64,000 bases of DNA from Streptomyces genisteinicus (lineage in GTDB: Bacteria; Actinomycetota; Actinomycetes; Streptomycetales; Streptomycetaceae). Below the pieces are notes generated by a model, which had not been told where the DNA came from, ran no database searches, and worked only from the letters and a program-made list of their open reading frames with translations. The position numbers and the translations under genes are program-made. Shown one piece after another: positions 1-9,232 of the stretch. The DNA lies in assembly GCF_014489615.1 (NCBI RefSeq), contig NZ_CP060825.1:5874001-5938000 (forward strand), in the 5' to 3' direction. The number at the start of each line of letters is the position of its first letter. Position 1 is the stretch's first letter.

Positions 1-1
1 C

Positions 2-736
2 GGCGGCGCCACCGAGGACGAGCTCGTCGAGCAGCTGGAGCAGCGCGGTGTCACCGGCATCATCTTCATGTCCGGGCTGCACGCGGACACCGCGGAGGAC
101 CCGGGGCGCTATGCCCAACTGGCCTCCCGTGGCGTGCCGTTCGTACTGATCAACGGGTTCAACGAGCGGATCGACGCGCATTTCGTGTCGCCGGACGACC
201 GCAGCGCGGCCCGGATGGCGGTCCGTCATCTCGTGGACCTCGGCCATGAACGGGTGGGCCTCGCCGTCGGCCCGACCCGCTACGTCCCCTCCCGCCGCAA
301 GGCGGAGGGGTTCACCGCCGCCGTGCAGTCGATGCTGGGGCTGACCCAGGAGCAGGCGTCGGAGCTGGTCACCTCCACGCTGTTCACCGTGGAGGGCGGG
401 CAGGTGGCCGCCGGCGCGCTGCTGGACGCGGGCTGCACCGGCATCGTGTGCGCCAGCGACCTGATGGCGCTCGGCGCGATCCGCGCGGTGCGCGGCAGGG
501 GACTGGACGTCCCGGGTGACGTCTCGGTGGTCGGTTTCGACGACTCGCCGCTGATCGCGTTCACGGATCCGCCGCTGACGACGGTGCGCCAGCCCGTCCA
601 GGCGATGGCCACGGCCGCCGTCGACGCGCTCATCGAGGAGATCGGCGGAAACCCGGTGCAGCGCACGGAGTTCGTGTTCCAGCCGGAACTGGTGGTGCGC
701 GGTTCGACGGGCGCCCCGGGGGTGCGGGTGCCCTGA
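2..736 (+). CDS. LacI-family repressor, C-terminal part (MalR/Reg1-like), 5' truncated by window edge
   Basis: The reading frame is open from base 2, so the DNA-binding N-terminus lies upstream of the window. About 244 residues are visible and form the periplasmic-binding-protein-like effector domain of LacI regulators. Family-typical stretches include RGVTGIIFMSG, the H-L-x-x-L-GH-x-R-V-G motif (HLVDLGHERVG), the CASDLMALGAIRAV segment and VVGFDDSPL near the C-terminus. It is followed by a secreted alpha-amylase and an amylopullulanase on the same strand. In Streptomyces, regulators in this position (MalR/Reg1) repress amylase and maltose genes. The family call is seen in the sequence; the maltose role is inferred from context. 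Confidence 0.85.
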   Translation, partial: GGATEDELVEQLEQRGVTGIIFMSGLHADTAEDPGRYAQLASRGVPFVLINGFNERIDAHFVSPDDRSAARMAVRHLVDLGHERVGLAVGPTRYVPSRRKAEGFTAAVQSMLGLTQEQASELVTSTLFTVEGGQVAAGALLDAGCTGIVCASDLMALGAIRAVRGRGLDVPGDVSVVGFDDSPLIAFTDPPLTTVRQPVQAMATAAVDALIEEIGGNPVQRTEFVFQPELVVRGSTGAPGVRVP

Positions 737-961
737 CGGGGCCGTACCGCGGTGCGGTGTGGGGGAGGAGCCCGGGGCCGGGCCGGTCCGCGTGTCGTCG
801 CGGCCGGTACCGGCCCTTCGGCGTACCCCCGTCGGGAGTGCCCGGCGGGGGAACGGCTCGGTGACCGGCCCGGCCGGCCGGGCGCGTGAGGCGCCGGTAC
901 GGACCGGCGCCCCCGGCCGGCCGGACCGGAGTCGTCGTCGAACGTAACACCGCTGCAACAC

Positions 962-1117
962 CTTGCGAAAGAGTTTGCGGACACGGAACGGACACGTTTC
1001 CCGGCCGTCATACAGGTATTGACGAAGGTCTGTGCGAAGGGTTGACCGGGTGTCGGCCGGGCCGTACGGTCTCGACCGCAACAAGTTTCAGACTTCTTGC
1101 GTAAGAAATCTCAAAAC
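962..1117 (+). promoter_or_regulatory. Amylase promoter with TTGCG-type repressor repeats
   Basis: A sigma-70/HrdB-like promoter is visible: TTGACC at 1042-1047, a 17-bp spacer and TACGGT at 1065-1070. Directly downstream lies a cluster of short direct and inverted repeats built on TTGCG/CGCAA: GCAACAAG and CTTGCG at about 1078-1100 and CTTGCGGG at about 1119-1127. A further copy, TTGCGaaagagtTTGCG, lies upstream at 963-979. Such repeats around the start site are typical operators for the MalR/Reg1 repressor of Streptomyces amylase genes. The rest of the 737-1189 gap shows no gene. Confidence 0.6.
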
Positions 1118-1189
1118 GCCTTGCGGGCATGGCGCGTTGCCGTTCGAGGCCCCCCTCCCATCCCCACCTCCCTCTCGCAGGAGGACAGA

Positions 1190-2899
1190 ATGGCCAGAAG
1201 AACCGTGGCCGCGGCACTCGCCGTCGTGGCAGGAGCCGCTGTCGCCGTCACGGCACCCACCACCGTCGCGCAGGCCTCGCCGCCCGGCGACAAGGACGTC
1301 ACCGCGGTGATGTTCGAGTGGAAATTCGACTCGGTCGCCAAGGCGTGCACCGACAGTCTGGGCCCGGCCGGTTACGGCTTCGTCCAGGTCTCCCCGCCCC
1401 AGGAGCACATCCAGGGCGCCCAGTGGTGGACCTCGTACCAGCCCGTGAGCTACCGGATCGCCGGACGCCTCGGCGACCGCACGCAGTTCAGGAACATGGT
1501 CGACACCTGCCACGCGGCGGGCGTGAAGGTCGTCGCCGACTCCGTCATCAACCACATGTCCGCGGGCAGCGGCACCGGCACCGGCGGCTCGTCGTACACC
1601 AAGTACAACTACCCCGGCATCTACTCGGCGCCCGACTTCGACAACTGCACCACGCAGATCGGCAACAACTACGGCGACCGCGGCAACGTGCAGAACTGCG
1701 AGCTCGTCGGGCTCGCGGACCTGGACACCGGCGAGGACTACGTCCGGGGGAAGATCGCCGGATACCTCAACGACCTGCTCTCGCTGGGTGTCGACGGCTT
1801 CCGCATCGACGCCGCCAAGCACATGGCGGCCGCCGACCTGTCGAACATCAAGTCCCGGCTGACCAACCCGAACGTCTACTGGAAGCACGAAGCCATCTAC
1901 GGCGCCGGCGAGGCGGTCTCCCCCTCCGAGTACCTCGGCAGCGGCGACGTCCAGGAGTTCCGCTACGGACGGAGCCTCAAGCAGGTCTTCCAGAACGAGA
2001 ACCTCGCCCACCTGAAGAACTTCGGCGAGGGCTGGGGCTTCATGCCCTCGGGCCAGTCGAACGTGTTCGTCGCCAACCACGACACCGAGCGCGGCGGCGA
2101 CACGATGACCTACAAGAACGGCTCGGCCTACACGCTCGCGCACGTCTTCATGCTGGCCTGGCCGTACGGCAACCCGGACGTCCACTCCGGCTACGAGTTC
2201 TCCGACCACGACGCCGGCCCGCCGAACGGCGGCCAGGTGAACGCCTGTTACAGCGACGGCTGGAAGTGCCAGCACGCCTGGCGCGAGATCTCCTCCATGG
2301 TCGCCTTCCGCAACACCGCCCGCGGCCAGTCCGTCACGAACTGGTGGGACAACGGCGGCGACCAGATCGCCTTCGGACGCGGTGACAAGGCCTACGTGGC
2401 GATCAACCACGAGGGCTCGGCGCTGTCCCGCACCTTCCAGACGTCGCTGCCGTCCGGCACCTACTGCGACGTCCAGAGCGGCAACGCGGTCACGGTGAAC
2501 GGATCCGGCCAGTTCACCGCGACGGTCGCCGCGGGCACCGCCGTGGCCCTGCACGCCGGCGCCCGCACGTGCTCCGGAGGCGGCACGAACCCCGACCCCG
2601 ACCCGGTGACCTCCGGGGCGTCGTTCGCGGTCAACGCCACCACCGTCATGGGCCAGAACATCTACGTCACCGGCAACCGCGCCGAACTCGGCAACTGGAA
2701 CCCGGCGAGCGCCCGCAAGCTCGACCCGGCGACCTACCCGGTCTGGAAGCTGGACGTGGACCTGCCCGCCGGCACGGCCTTCGAGTACAAGTACATCCGC
2801 AAGGACGCCGCCGGAAACGTCACCTGGGAGAGCGGTGCCAACCGCACCGCCACCGTCGGCACGAGCCGTATCGCGCTGAACGACACCTGGCGCAACTAG
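1190..2899 (+). CDS. Secreted alpha-amylase (GH13) with C-terminal starch-binding domain
   Basis: 569 residues. The ATG at 1190 follows GAGGACAG and opens a classical signal peptide (MARRT, then an Ala/Val-rich core ending near AQAS, about residue 28). The GH13 catalytic residues are present: nucleophile D207 in GFRIDAAKHM, acid/base E241 in GAGEAV and D298 in VANHDTERGG. From about residue 476 to the end a CBM20 starch-binding domain follows (GNRAELGNWNPA, EYKYIRKD). The enzyme should cleave internal alpha-1,4 bonds of starch outside the cell. It sits 43 bp upstream of the amylopullulanase, so the two are probably co-transcribed from the promoter at about 1042 under LacI-type control. Length and domain order are normal for Streptomyces amylases. 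Confidence 0.95.
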   Translation: MARRTVAAALAVVAGAAVAVTAPTTVAQASPPGDKDVTAVMFEWKFDSVAKACTDSLGPAGYGFVQVSPPQEHIQGAQWWTSYQPVSYRIAGRLGDRTQFRNMVDTCHAAGVKVVADSVINHMSAGSGTGTGGSSYTKYNYPGIYSAPDFDNCTTQIGNNYGDRGNVQNCELVGLADLDTGEDYVRGKIAGYLNDLLSLGVDGFRIDAAKHMAAADLSNIKSRLTNPNVYWKHEAIYGAGEAVSPSEYLGSGDVQEFRYGRSLKQVFQNENLAHLKNFGEGWGFMPSGQSNVFVANHDTERGGDTMTYKNGSAYTLAHVFMLAWPYGNPDVHSGYEFSDHDAGPPNGGQVNACYSDGWKCQHAWREISSMVAFRNTARGQSVTNWWDNGGDQIAFGRGDKAYVAINHEGSALSRTFQTSLPSGTYCDVQSGNAVTVNGSGQFTATVAAGTAVALHAGARTCSGGGTNPDPDPVTSGASFAVNATTVMGQNIYVTGNRAELGNWNPASARKLDPATYPVWKLDVDLPAGTAFEYKYIRKDAAGNVTWESGANRTATVGTSRIALNDTWRN

Positions 2900-2942
2900 C
2901 CGTACCCCTCCGCACCGCACTCACCCTCAGGAGAGAACCGCC

Positions 2943-5900
2943 TTGACACGCCCTCGCATCCCGCTGCGCCCCGCAGCCGCCGCCGCACTGGCGACGGCGA
3001 CGGTCGCGGCGCTGGTCTCCGCCCTGCCGGCGGCTGCCGCGCCACCGCCGCCCAAGCCGCCGTCGGACAGATCGCTGGCCGCCGAGCCGGCCCGCCACGA
3101 CCTGACCCGCGAGCAGTTCTACTTCGTCCTGCCGGATCGTTTTGCCAACGGTGACACGCGCAACGACCGCGGCGGCCTCACCGGTTCCCGTCTGGCCACC
3201 GGCTACGACCCCACCGACAAGGGCTTCTACCAGGGCGGCGACCTCAAGGGCCTCACCGACAAGCTGGACTACATCAAGGGGCTCGGCACCACCGCCATCT
3301 GGATGGCGCCGATCTTCAAGAACCAGCCGGTGCAGGGCGAGGGCAAGGACGCGTCGGCCGGCTACCACGGCTACTGGATCACCGACTTCACCCAGGTCGA
3401 CCCCCACTTCGGCACCAACGCCGACCTGGAGCGGCTGATCGACAAGGCCCACGCCAAGGGCATGAAGGTCTTCTTCGACGTCATCACCAACCACACCGCC
3501 GACGTCGTCGACTACGAGGAGAAGTCCTACGGCTACCTCTCCAAGGGCGCCTTCCCGTACCTGACCAAGGACGGCGTCCCCTTCGACGACACCGACTACG
3601 CCGACGGCGAGCGCCGCTTCCCGCCGGTCGACCGGGACTCCTTCCCGCGCACGCCCGTCGTCGCCGCGGACAAGAAGAACGTGAAGGTCCCGTCCTGGCT
3701 CAACGACCCGACGATGTACCACAACCGGGGCGACTCCACCTTCGCCGGCGAATCCTCCGAGTACGGCGACTTCGTCGGCCTGGACGACCTGTGGACCGAG
3801 CGCCCCGAGGTCGTCGAGGGGATGGAGAAGATCTACCAGCGCTGGGTGCGCGACTTCGACATCGACGGCTTCCGCATCGACACGGTCAAGCACGTCAACA
3901 CCGAGTTCTGGACCCAGTGGGCCACCTCGCTCGACGAGTACGCGGCGAAGCGCGGCCGGGACGACTTCTTCATGTTCGGCGAGGTCTACTCCGCCGACCC
4001 GGCGATCACCTCGAAGTACGTCACCGAGGGCAGGCTCGACGCCACGCTCGACTTCCCCTTCCAGGACGCCGCGCGCGCCTTCGCCTCGCAGGGCGCCGGC
4101 GCGGACAAGCTGGCGAACCTCTTCGGCCAGGACTACCGCTACACCACGGACAAGGCCAACGCCTACGAGTCGGTGCCCTTCCTCGGCAACCACGACATGG
4201 GCCGCTTCGGCACGTTCCTGAAGCAGGACAACCCCGAGGCCGGCGACGCCGAGCTGCTGAAGCGCGCCGGACTCGCCAACGAGCTGATGTTCCTCACCCG
4301 CGGCAACCCCGTCGTCTACTACGGCGACGAGCAGGGCTTCACCGGCCCCGGCGGGGACAAGGACTCCCGGCAGACCCTCTTCGCCTCGAAGACCGCCGAC
4401 TACCTGGACGACGACCAGATCGGCACCGACCGCACCCACGCGAAGGACGCCTACGACCCCTCGCACCCGCTGTACCGGCAGATCGCCGCACTAGCGAAGC
4501 TCACCCGTGAGCACCCGGCGCTGCGCGACGGCGTCCAGCAGCAGCGGTACGCCGAGGGCCCGGTCTACGCGTTCTCCCGTACCGACGCCCGGGCGAAGCA
4601 GGAATACCTCGTCGCCGTGAACAGCTCCGCCGAGGCGAAGACGGTCGAGATCCCGACCGCCTCGGCCGGCATGGCCTTCTCCGCCGTCCACGGCGGTGAC
4701 ACCCGGGTCACCAGCGGCGCCGACACCACGGTGAAGGTGACCGTCCCGGCGCTCGGCTCCCTGGTGCTCAAGGCGGCGAAGCCGCTCGGCGCCCCGGCCG
4801 CCAAGCCGTCGCTCACGCTGAAGGCCCCCGCGGACGGCGCCACCGGCACCGTCGAGATCTCCGCCGACACCGACGGCGGACAGCTCAACCGGGTCGTCTT
4901 CGCCGCCCAGACCGGCAACGGCAGGTGGCAGGTCCTCGGCTCCGCCGACCACGCCCCCTACAAGGTGACCCACAAGGTCACCGCACCCGAGGGAACGCCC
5001 CTGCGCTACAAGGCCGTCGTCGTCGACAGCGCGGGCCGCACCGCGAGCGCCACCGCCGCCTCCACCAGCGGCGCCCCGGCCGTCGAGCAGCCGCCGACCG
5101 CCACCCAGCGCGACTACGCGATCGTCCACTACAAGCGCGCCGACGGCGACTACGACGACTGGGGCCTCTACACCTGGGGCGACATCGCCGACGGCGAGGG
5201 CACCACCTGGCCGGCCGGCAAGCCGTTCACCGGCCGCGACGCGTACGGCGCCTTCGCCCACGTCAAGCTGAAGCCCGGCGCCTCCTCGGTCGGCTTCATC
5301 GCCGTGAACAAGGACGGCGTCAAGGACACCGACGCCGACCGCGCCATCGACCTGTCCAAGACCGGCGAGGTCTGGATCGAGGAGGGCGAGCCGGAGCTCT
5401 CCACCACCGCCCCCGAGGGCGCCTACCCGCCCCAGGACACCTCGAAGGCGGTGCTGCACTACCAGCGCGCCGACGGCGACTACACGGGCTGGGGCCTGCA
5501 CACCTGGACCGGCGCCGCCGAGCCCACCGACTGGAGCAAGCCGCTGGAGCCCGTCCGCACGGACGCCTACGGCGCGGTCTACGAGGTGCCGCTGGCCGCC
5601 GGAGCGACCTCGCTCAGCTACATCCTCCACAAGGGCGACGAGAAGGACCTCCCCTCCGACCAGTCGCTCGACCTCAAGGCCAACGGCCACGAGGTCTGGC
5701 TCCTCGGCGGACAGCAGAAGTACCTGCTGCCCCAGCCCAAGGGCAGCAGCGCCGCCTTCGACCTGACCAAGGCACAGGCGGTGTGGATCGACCGGAACAC
5801 CGTCGCCTGGAACGGCAGCCCCGCCGCGGCCTCCAGCGCACTCCTCTACTCCCGTGACGGCTCCCTCGCGGTGAAGGACGGCGCCCTGACCGGCGACCGC

Positions 5901-8330
5901 AGGACGCTGCGCCTGAACGCCACCGAGCTGACGGCCGCGCAGAAGGAGAAGTTCCCGCACCTGGCGTCCTCGGCCGCCTGGTCCGTCGACCCGCGCGACC
6001 GCGACCGCGTCCGGGAGGCGCTCCGCGGCCAGGTCGTCGCCGCGCAGTACGCCGCCAACGGCGCCGCGCTCGCCGCCACCGGCGTCCAGATCGCCGGGGT
6101 CCTCGACGACCTTTACGCGGCCGAGGCCACCCGCGCCGACCTGGGCGCCGTCTTCGACGGCAAGGGCGTGCCCACGCTGCGCGTCTGGGCCCCCACCGCC
6201 CAGCAGGTCTCCCTGGAGATCGACGGCCGCGGCGTCGCGATGCGCCGTGACGACGAGAGCGGTGTCTGGTCCGTCCGCGGCGCCAAGAGCTGGAAGGGCG
6301 ACACCTACCGGTACCACGTGAAGGTCTGGGCCCCCAGCGTCCAGAAGGTCGTCACCAACAAGGTCACCGACCCCTACTCGCTCGCCCTCACGGCCGACTC
6401 CGAGAAGAGCGTCGTCGTCGACCTCACGGACAAGTCCCTGGAGCCGAAGGGCTGGTCCGGTCTGAAGAAGCCCGCCGCCGTGCCGCTGCGGGACGCCCAG
6501 ATCCAGGAGCTGCACATCCGCGACTTCTCGATCGCCGACCCCACCGCGAAGGACAAGGGCACCTACCTCGCCTTCGCCGACAAGGACAGCAAGGGCTCGC
6601 GCCATCTGCGCGACCTGGCACGCGCCGGCACCTCGTACGTCCACCTGCTGCCCGCCTTCGACATCGGCACCATCCCCGAGAAGAAGTCCGACCAGCAGCA
6701 GCCCGCCTGCGACCTGCTCGTCTACGCGCCCGACTCCGAGGAGCAGCAGGCGTGCGTCGCGAAGGCCGCGGCGAAGGACGCCTACAACTGGGGCTACGAC
6801 CCGCTGCACTACACGGTGCCCGAGGGCTCCTACGCCACCGACCCGGACGGCACGAAGCGCACCGTCGAGTTCCGCCAGATGGTGAAGTCGCTCAACGAGG
6901 ACGGGCTGCGCACCGTCATGGACGTGGTCTACAACCACACCGTGGCCGCCGGCCAGTCGGACAAGTCGGTGCTCGACCGCATCGTCCCCGGCTACTACCA
7001 GCGGCTCCTCGCCGACGGCTCCGTCGCCACCTCCACCTGCTGTGCCAACACCGCGCCCGAGAACGCCATGATGGGCAAGCTCGTCGTGGACTCGGTCGTC
7101 ACCTGGGCCCGTGACTACAAGGTCGACGGCTTCCGCTTCGACCTGATGGGACACCACCCGAAGGAGAACATCCTCGCCGTCCGCAAGGCGCTCGACGGGC
7201 TCACCCCCGCCCGCGACGGCGTCGACGGGAAGAAGATCGTGCTCTACGGCGAGGGCTGGAACTTCGGCGAGATCGCCGACGACGCCCGCTTCGTCCAGGC
7301 CACCCAGAAGAACATGGCCGGGACCGGGATCGCGACCTTCTCCGACCGGGCCCGTGACGCCGTGCGCGGCGGCGGCCCGTTCGACGAGGACCCGGGCGTC
7401 CAGGGCTTCGCCTCCGGCCTCTTCACCGACCCCAACACCTCGAAGGACAACGGCACCGAGGCCGAGCAGCGCGCCCGCCTCCTCCACTACCAGGACCTGA
7501 TCAAGGTCGGCCTCTCCGGCAACCTCGCGTCCTACTCGTTCACCGACACCGCGGGCCGCACGGTCAAGGGCTCCGAGGTCGACTACAACGGCGCCCCGGC
7601 CGGCTACGCCGCGGCACCCGGTGACGCGCTCGCCTACGCGGACGCCCACGACAACGAGACGCTGTACGACGCGCTCGCCTTCAAGCTCCCCGCCGGCACC
7701 TCCGCGGCGGACCGGGCCAGGATGCAGGTGCTCGCCATGGCCACCTCGGCGCTGTCGCAGGGGCCCGCGCTCTCCCAGGCGGGCACCGACCTGCTGCGCT
7801 CCAAGTCGCTGGACCGCAACTCGTACGACAGCGGGGACTGGTACAACGCCATCCACTGGGACTGCCGCGCCGGCAACGGCTTCGGCCGCGGCCTCCCGCC
7901 GGCGGCCGACAACGAGCCCAAGTGGGGCTTCGCCAAGCCGCTGCTGACGGCGCCGTCGCTCACGGTGGGCTGCGCGCAGATCGACGGGGCCTCGGCCTCG
8001 TACCGCGACCTGCTGCGCATCCGCACCACCGAGAAGGCGTTCTCCCAGGTCACCGCCGCGGACGTGCAGAAGGCGCTGTCCTTCCCGCTCTCGGGCACCG
8101 AGGAGACCCCGGGCGTGATCACCATGCGTCTGGGCGACCTGGTCGTGGTCTTCAACGCCACTCCCGAGCAGCAGACCCAGCAGGTCCCGGCCCTGGCCGG
8201 CAGCGGATACGGACTCCACCCGGTGCAGCGCGCGGGCGCCGATCCGGTGGTGAAGTCCGCCTCCTACGCGAAGGGTTCCGGGACCTTCACCGTTCCGGCC
8301 CGTACGGTCGCCGTATTCGAGCGGGGCTGA
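2943..8330 (+). CDS. Secreted bifunctional amylopullulanase with two GH13 catalytic domains
   Basis: 1795 residues, starting with TTG at 2943 behind GGAGAG and a signal peptide (about residues 1-32). An N-terminal GH13 alpha-amylase domain (about 55-620) has D313 (GFRIDT), E347 (MFGEVYS) and D418 (GNHDMG). Two similar pullulanase-associated (PUD/CBM41-like) domains follow, each opening with HYxRADGDY (about 725 and 838). A CBM48-like module (LRVWAPTAQQVSLEI, about 1080) and a pullulanase GH13 domain come last, with YNWGYDP at 1281-1287, D1400 (DGFRFDL), E1437 (LYGEGWN) and D1570 (AHDNE). Both active sites look intact, so it should debranch alpha-1,6 links and attack alpha-1,4 links. It lies downstream of the amylase in the same operon. 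Confidence 0.94.
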   Translation: MTRPRIPLRPAAAAALATATVAALVSALPAAAAPPPPKPPSDRSLAAEPARHDLTREQFYFVLPDRFANGDTRNDRGGLTGSRLATGYDPTDKGFYQGGDLKGLTDKLDYIKGLGTTAIWMAPIFKNQPVQGEGKDASAGYHGYWITDFTQVDPHFGTNADLERLIDKAHAKGMKVFFDVITNHTADVVDYEEKSYGYLSKGAFPYLTKDGVPFDDTDYADGERRFPPVDRDSFPRTPVVAADKKNVKVPSWLNDPTMYHNRGDSTFAGESSEYGDFVGLDDLWTERPEVVEGMEKIYQRWVRDFDIDGFRIDTVKHVNTEFWTQWATSLDEYAAKRGRDDFFMFGEVYSADPAITSKYVTEGRLDATLDFPFQDAARAFASQGAGADKLANLFGQDYRYTTDKANAYESVPFLGNHDMGRFGTFLKQDNPEAGDAELLKRAGLANELMFLTRGNPVVYYGDEQGFTGPGGDKDSRQTLFASKTADYLDDDQIGTDRTHAKDAYDPSHPLYRQIAALAKLTREHPALRDGVQQQRYAEGPVYAFSRTDARAKQEYLVAVNSSAEAKTVEIPTASAGMAFSAVHGGDTRVTSGADTTVKVTVPALGSLVLKAAKPLGAPAAKPSLTLKAPADGATGTVEISADTDGGQLNRVVFAAQTGNGRWQVLGSADHAPYKVTHKVTAPEGTPLRYKAVVVDSAGRTASATAASTSGAPAVEQPPTATQRDYAIVHYKRADGDYDDWGLYTWGDIADGEGTTWPAGKPFTGRDAYGAFAHVKLKPGASSVGFIAVNKDGVKDTDADRAIDLSKTGEVWIEEGEPELSTTAPEGAYPPQDTSKAVLHYQRADGDYTGWGLHTWTGAAEPTDWSKPLEPVRTDAYGAVYEVPLAAGATSLSYILHKGDEKDLPSDQSLDLKANGHEVWLLGGQQKYLLPQPKGSSAAFDLTKAQAVWIDRNTVAWNGSPAAASSALLYSRDGSLAVKDGALTGDRRTLRLNATELTAAQKEKFPHLASSAAWSVDPRDRDRVREALRGQVVAAQYAANGAALAATGVQIAGVLDDLYAAEATRADLGAVFDGKGVPTLRVWAPTAQQVSLEIDGRGVAMRRDDESGVWSVRGAKSWKGDTYRYHVKVWAPSVQKVVTNKVTDPYSLALTADSEKSVVVDLTDKSLEPKGWSGLKKPAAVPLRDAQIQELHIRDFSIADPTAKDKGTYLAFADKDSKGSRHLRDLARAGTSYVHLLPAFDIGTIPEKKSDQQQPACDLLVYAPDSEEQQACVAKAAAKDAYNWGYDPLHYTVPEGSYATDPDGTKRTVEFRQMVKSLNEDGLRTVMDVVYNHTVAAGQSDKSVLDRIVPGYYQRLLADGSVATSTCCANTAPENAMMGKLVVDSVVTWARDYKVDGFRFDLMGHHPKENILAVRKALDGLTPARDGVDGKKIVLYGEGWNFGEIADDARFVQATQKNMAGTGIATFSDRARDAVRGGGPFDEDPGVQGFASGLFTDPNTSKDNGTEAEQRARLLHYQDLIKVGLSGNLASYSFTDTAGRTVKGSEVDYNGAPAGYAAAPGDALAYADAHDNETLYDALAFKLPAGTSAADRARMQVLAMATSALSQGPALSQAGTDLLRSKSLDRNSYDSGDWYNAIHWDCRAGNGFGRGLPPAADNEPKWGFAKPLLTAPSLTVGCAQIDGASASYRDLLRIRTTEKAFSQVTAADVQKALSFPLSGTEETPGVITMRLGDLVVVFNATPEQQTQQVPALAGSGYGLHPVQRAGADPVVKSASYAKGSGTFTVPARTVAVFERG

Positions 8331-8340
8331 CCGTTTCGTG

Positions 8341-8398
8341 ATCCTCGTGCCTCTCACCCGTGTCGCTGTTGGGCCGAACGGGTGAGAGGCGCGAGGAT
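8341..8398 (+). terminator. Long perfect hairpin: terminator of the starch operon, overlapping the next gene's RBS
   Basis: Arms at 8341-8361 and 8378-8398 pair along all 21 positions (one G-U) around a 16-nt loop, 11 bp after the amylopullulanase stop. The right arm contains the GAGG purine run just before the ATG at 8405, so the hairpin may both end the starch transcript and hide the ribosome binding site of the SepF-like gene in any read-through message. Confidence 0.75.
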
Positions 8399-8404
8399 GG
8401 ACCC

Positions 8405-8818
8405 ATGAGCAGGTACGAGAGGTACGACGTCACCGACGAGCAGTGGGAGGGCCTGGCCCAGGTGGTGCCGCTGCGCGGCCGTGACGCGTGGCCGTCGCGC
8501 GTGGACCACCGCACGGTCCCCGAGCACTACGCACCCGCCGACAACCGCCGCTTCGTGGTGCTGCGCGTGCAGGTCTTCGCGGACGCCCGCGAGGTCGCCG
8601 ACCACCTCGTCGACCGGACCCCGGTGCTGCTCGACCTCAGCAGCGCGGACACCGATGTCGCCAAGCGCATCCTCGACTTCAGCAGCGGTGTCGTCTTCGG
8701 GCTCGGCAGCGGCATGCACCGCGTCGACCGCAACGTCTTCCTGCTGACACCGGCCGGCACCGAGGTGGAGGGCACGGAGGCCGAGGACGCCGGGGACGAG
8801 GCCCTGCCCCGGGCGTAG
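8405..8818 (+). CDS. SepF-like cell-division-associated protein
   Basis: 137 residues. The core (VVLRVQVFADAREVADHL, then VLLDLSSADTDVAKRILDFSSGVVFGLGSGMHRVDRNVFLLTP) is the SepF/DUF552 fold. SepF links FtsZ to the membrane; Streptomyces carries the main ftsZ-linked sepF plus paralogues (SflA/SflB type). This copy lacks the N-terminal amphipathic helix of true SepF and is far from ftsZ, so it is more likely a paralogue that modulates septation or tip growth. I chose ATG 8405; an in-frame GTG at 8360 would start within the upstream hairpin. The C-terminus is acidic (EVEGTEAEDAGDEA). Confidence 0.8.
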   Translation: MSRYERYDVTDEQWEGLAQVVPLRGRDAWPSRVDHRTVPEHYAPADNRRFVVLRVQVFADAREVADHLVDRTPVLLDLSSADTDVAKRILDFSSGVVFGLGSGMHRVDRNVFLLTPAGTEVEGTEAEDAGDEALPRA

Positions 8819-8874
8819 GCGCTGCTCCGGGGGCAGGCCGCTGCCTTGGGGGGCGCGGACTCTCGCCGTACGTC

Positions 8875-8902
8875 GTGCGCCGTGCGCCGTGCGCCGTGCG
8901 CC
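8875..8902. repeat. Four tandem copies of a 7-bp unit (GTGCGCC)
   Basis: GTGCGCC is repeated exactly four times, followed by a degenerate fifth unit. It lies in the 414-bp gap 8819-9232, in which I see no convincing gene. The rest of the gap is very GC-rich spacer up to the ATPase gene at 9233. Confidence 0.8.
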
Positions 8903-9232
8903 GTCGGCCCGAGGGCCGGACGGGGGCGGGGGGCTGGGGCCGCCGGACCGTGCGGTTCGTGCGGGCGGGTCGGCCGAGCGCCCGCGGGGGCTTTCCGCCG
9001 GTACCGGCCGGCCGCACCCCGTGCGGATCGCGTCGCCCCGTGCGGGGCCGCGCCTGCCGGACGCCGTGCCGGCCGCCGGAGTGGCCGTACCGCCCTGTCG
9101 CCGGCCGCGTCGTCCGGACCGGCCGGCCGTACCTCGTGCGAGGTCGTCCGCCGCGGGCCCGGTACCCCGTTCGTAGGAAGGCACGCGGGCTGTAACGGTT
9201 CCGCGTGGATCTTGGTGCGTACGGTCCCGGCC

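Noticed and set aside
4491..8357. Very long open frame on the minus strand opposite the amylopullulanase gene
   Set aside because: It is a GC-bias shadow: composition dominated by Gly, Val, Arg, Leu with no motif, while the plus strand encodes a recognised two-domain enzyme.
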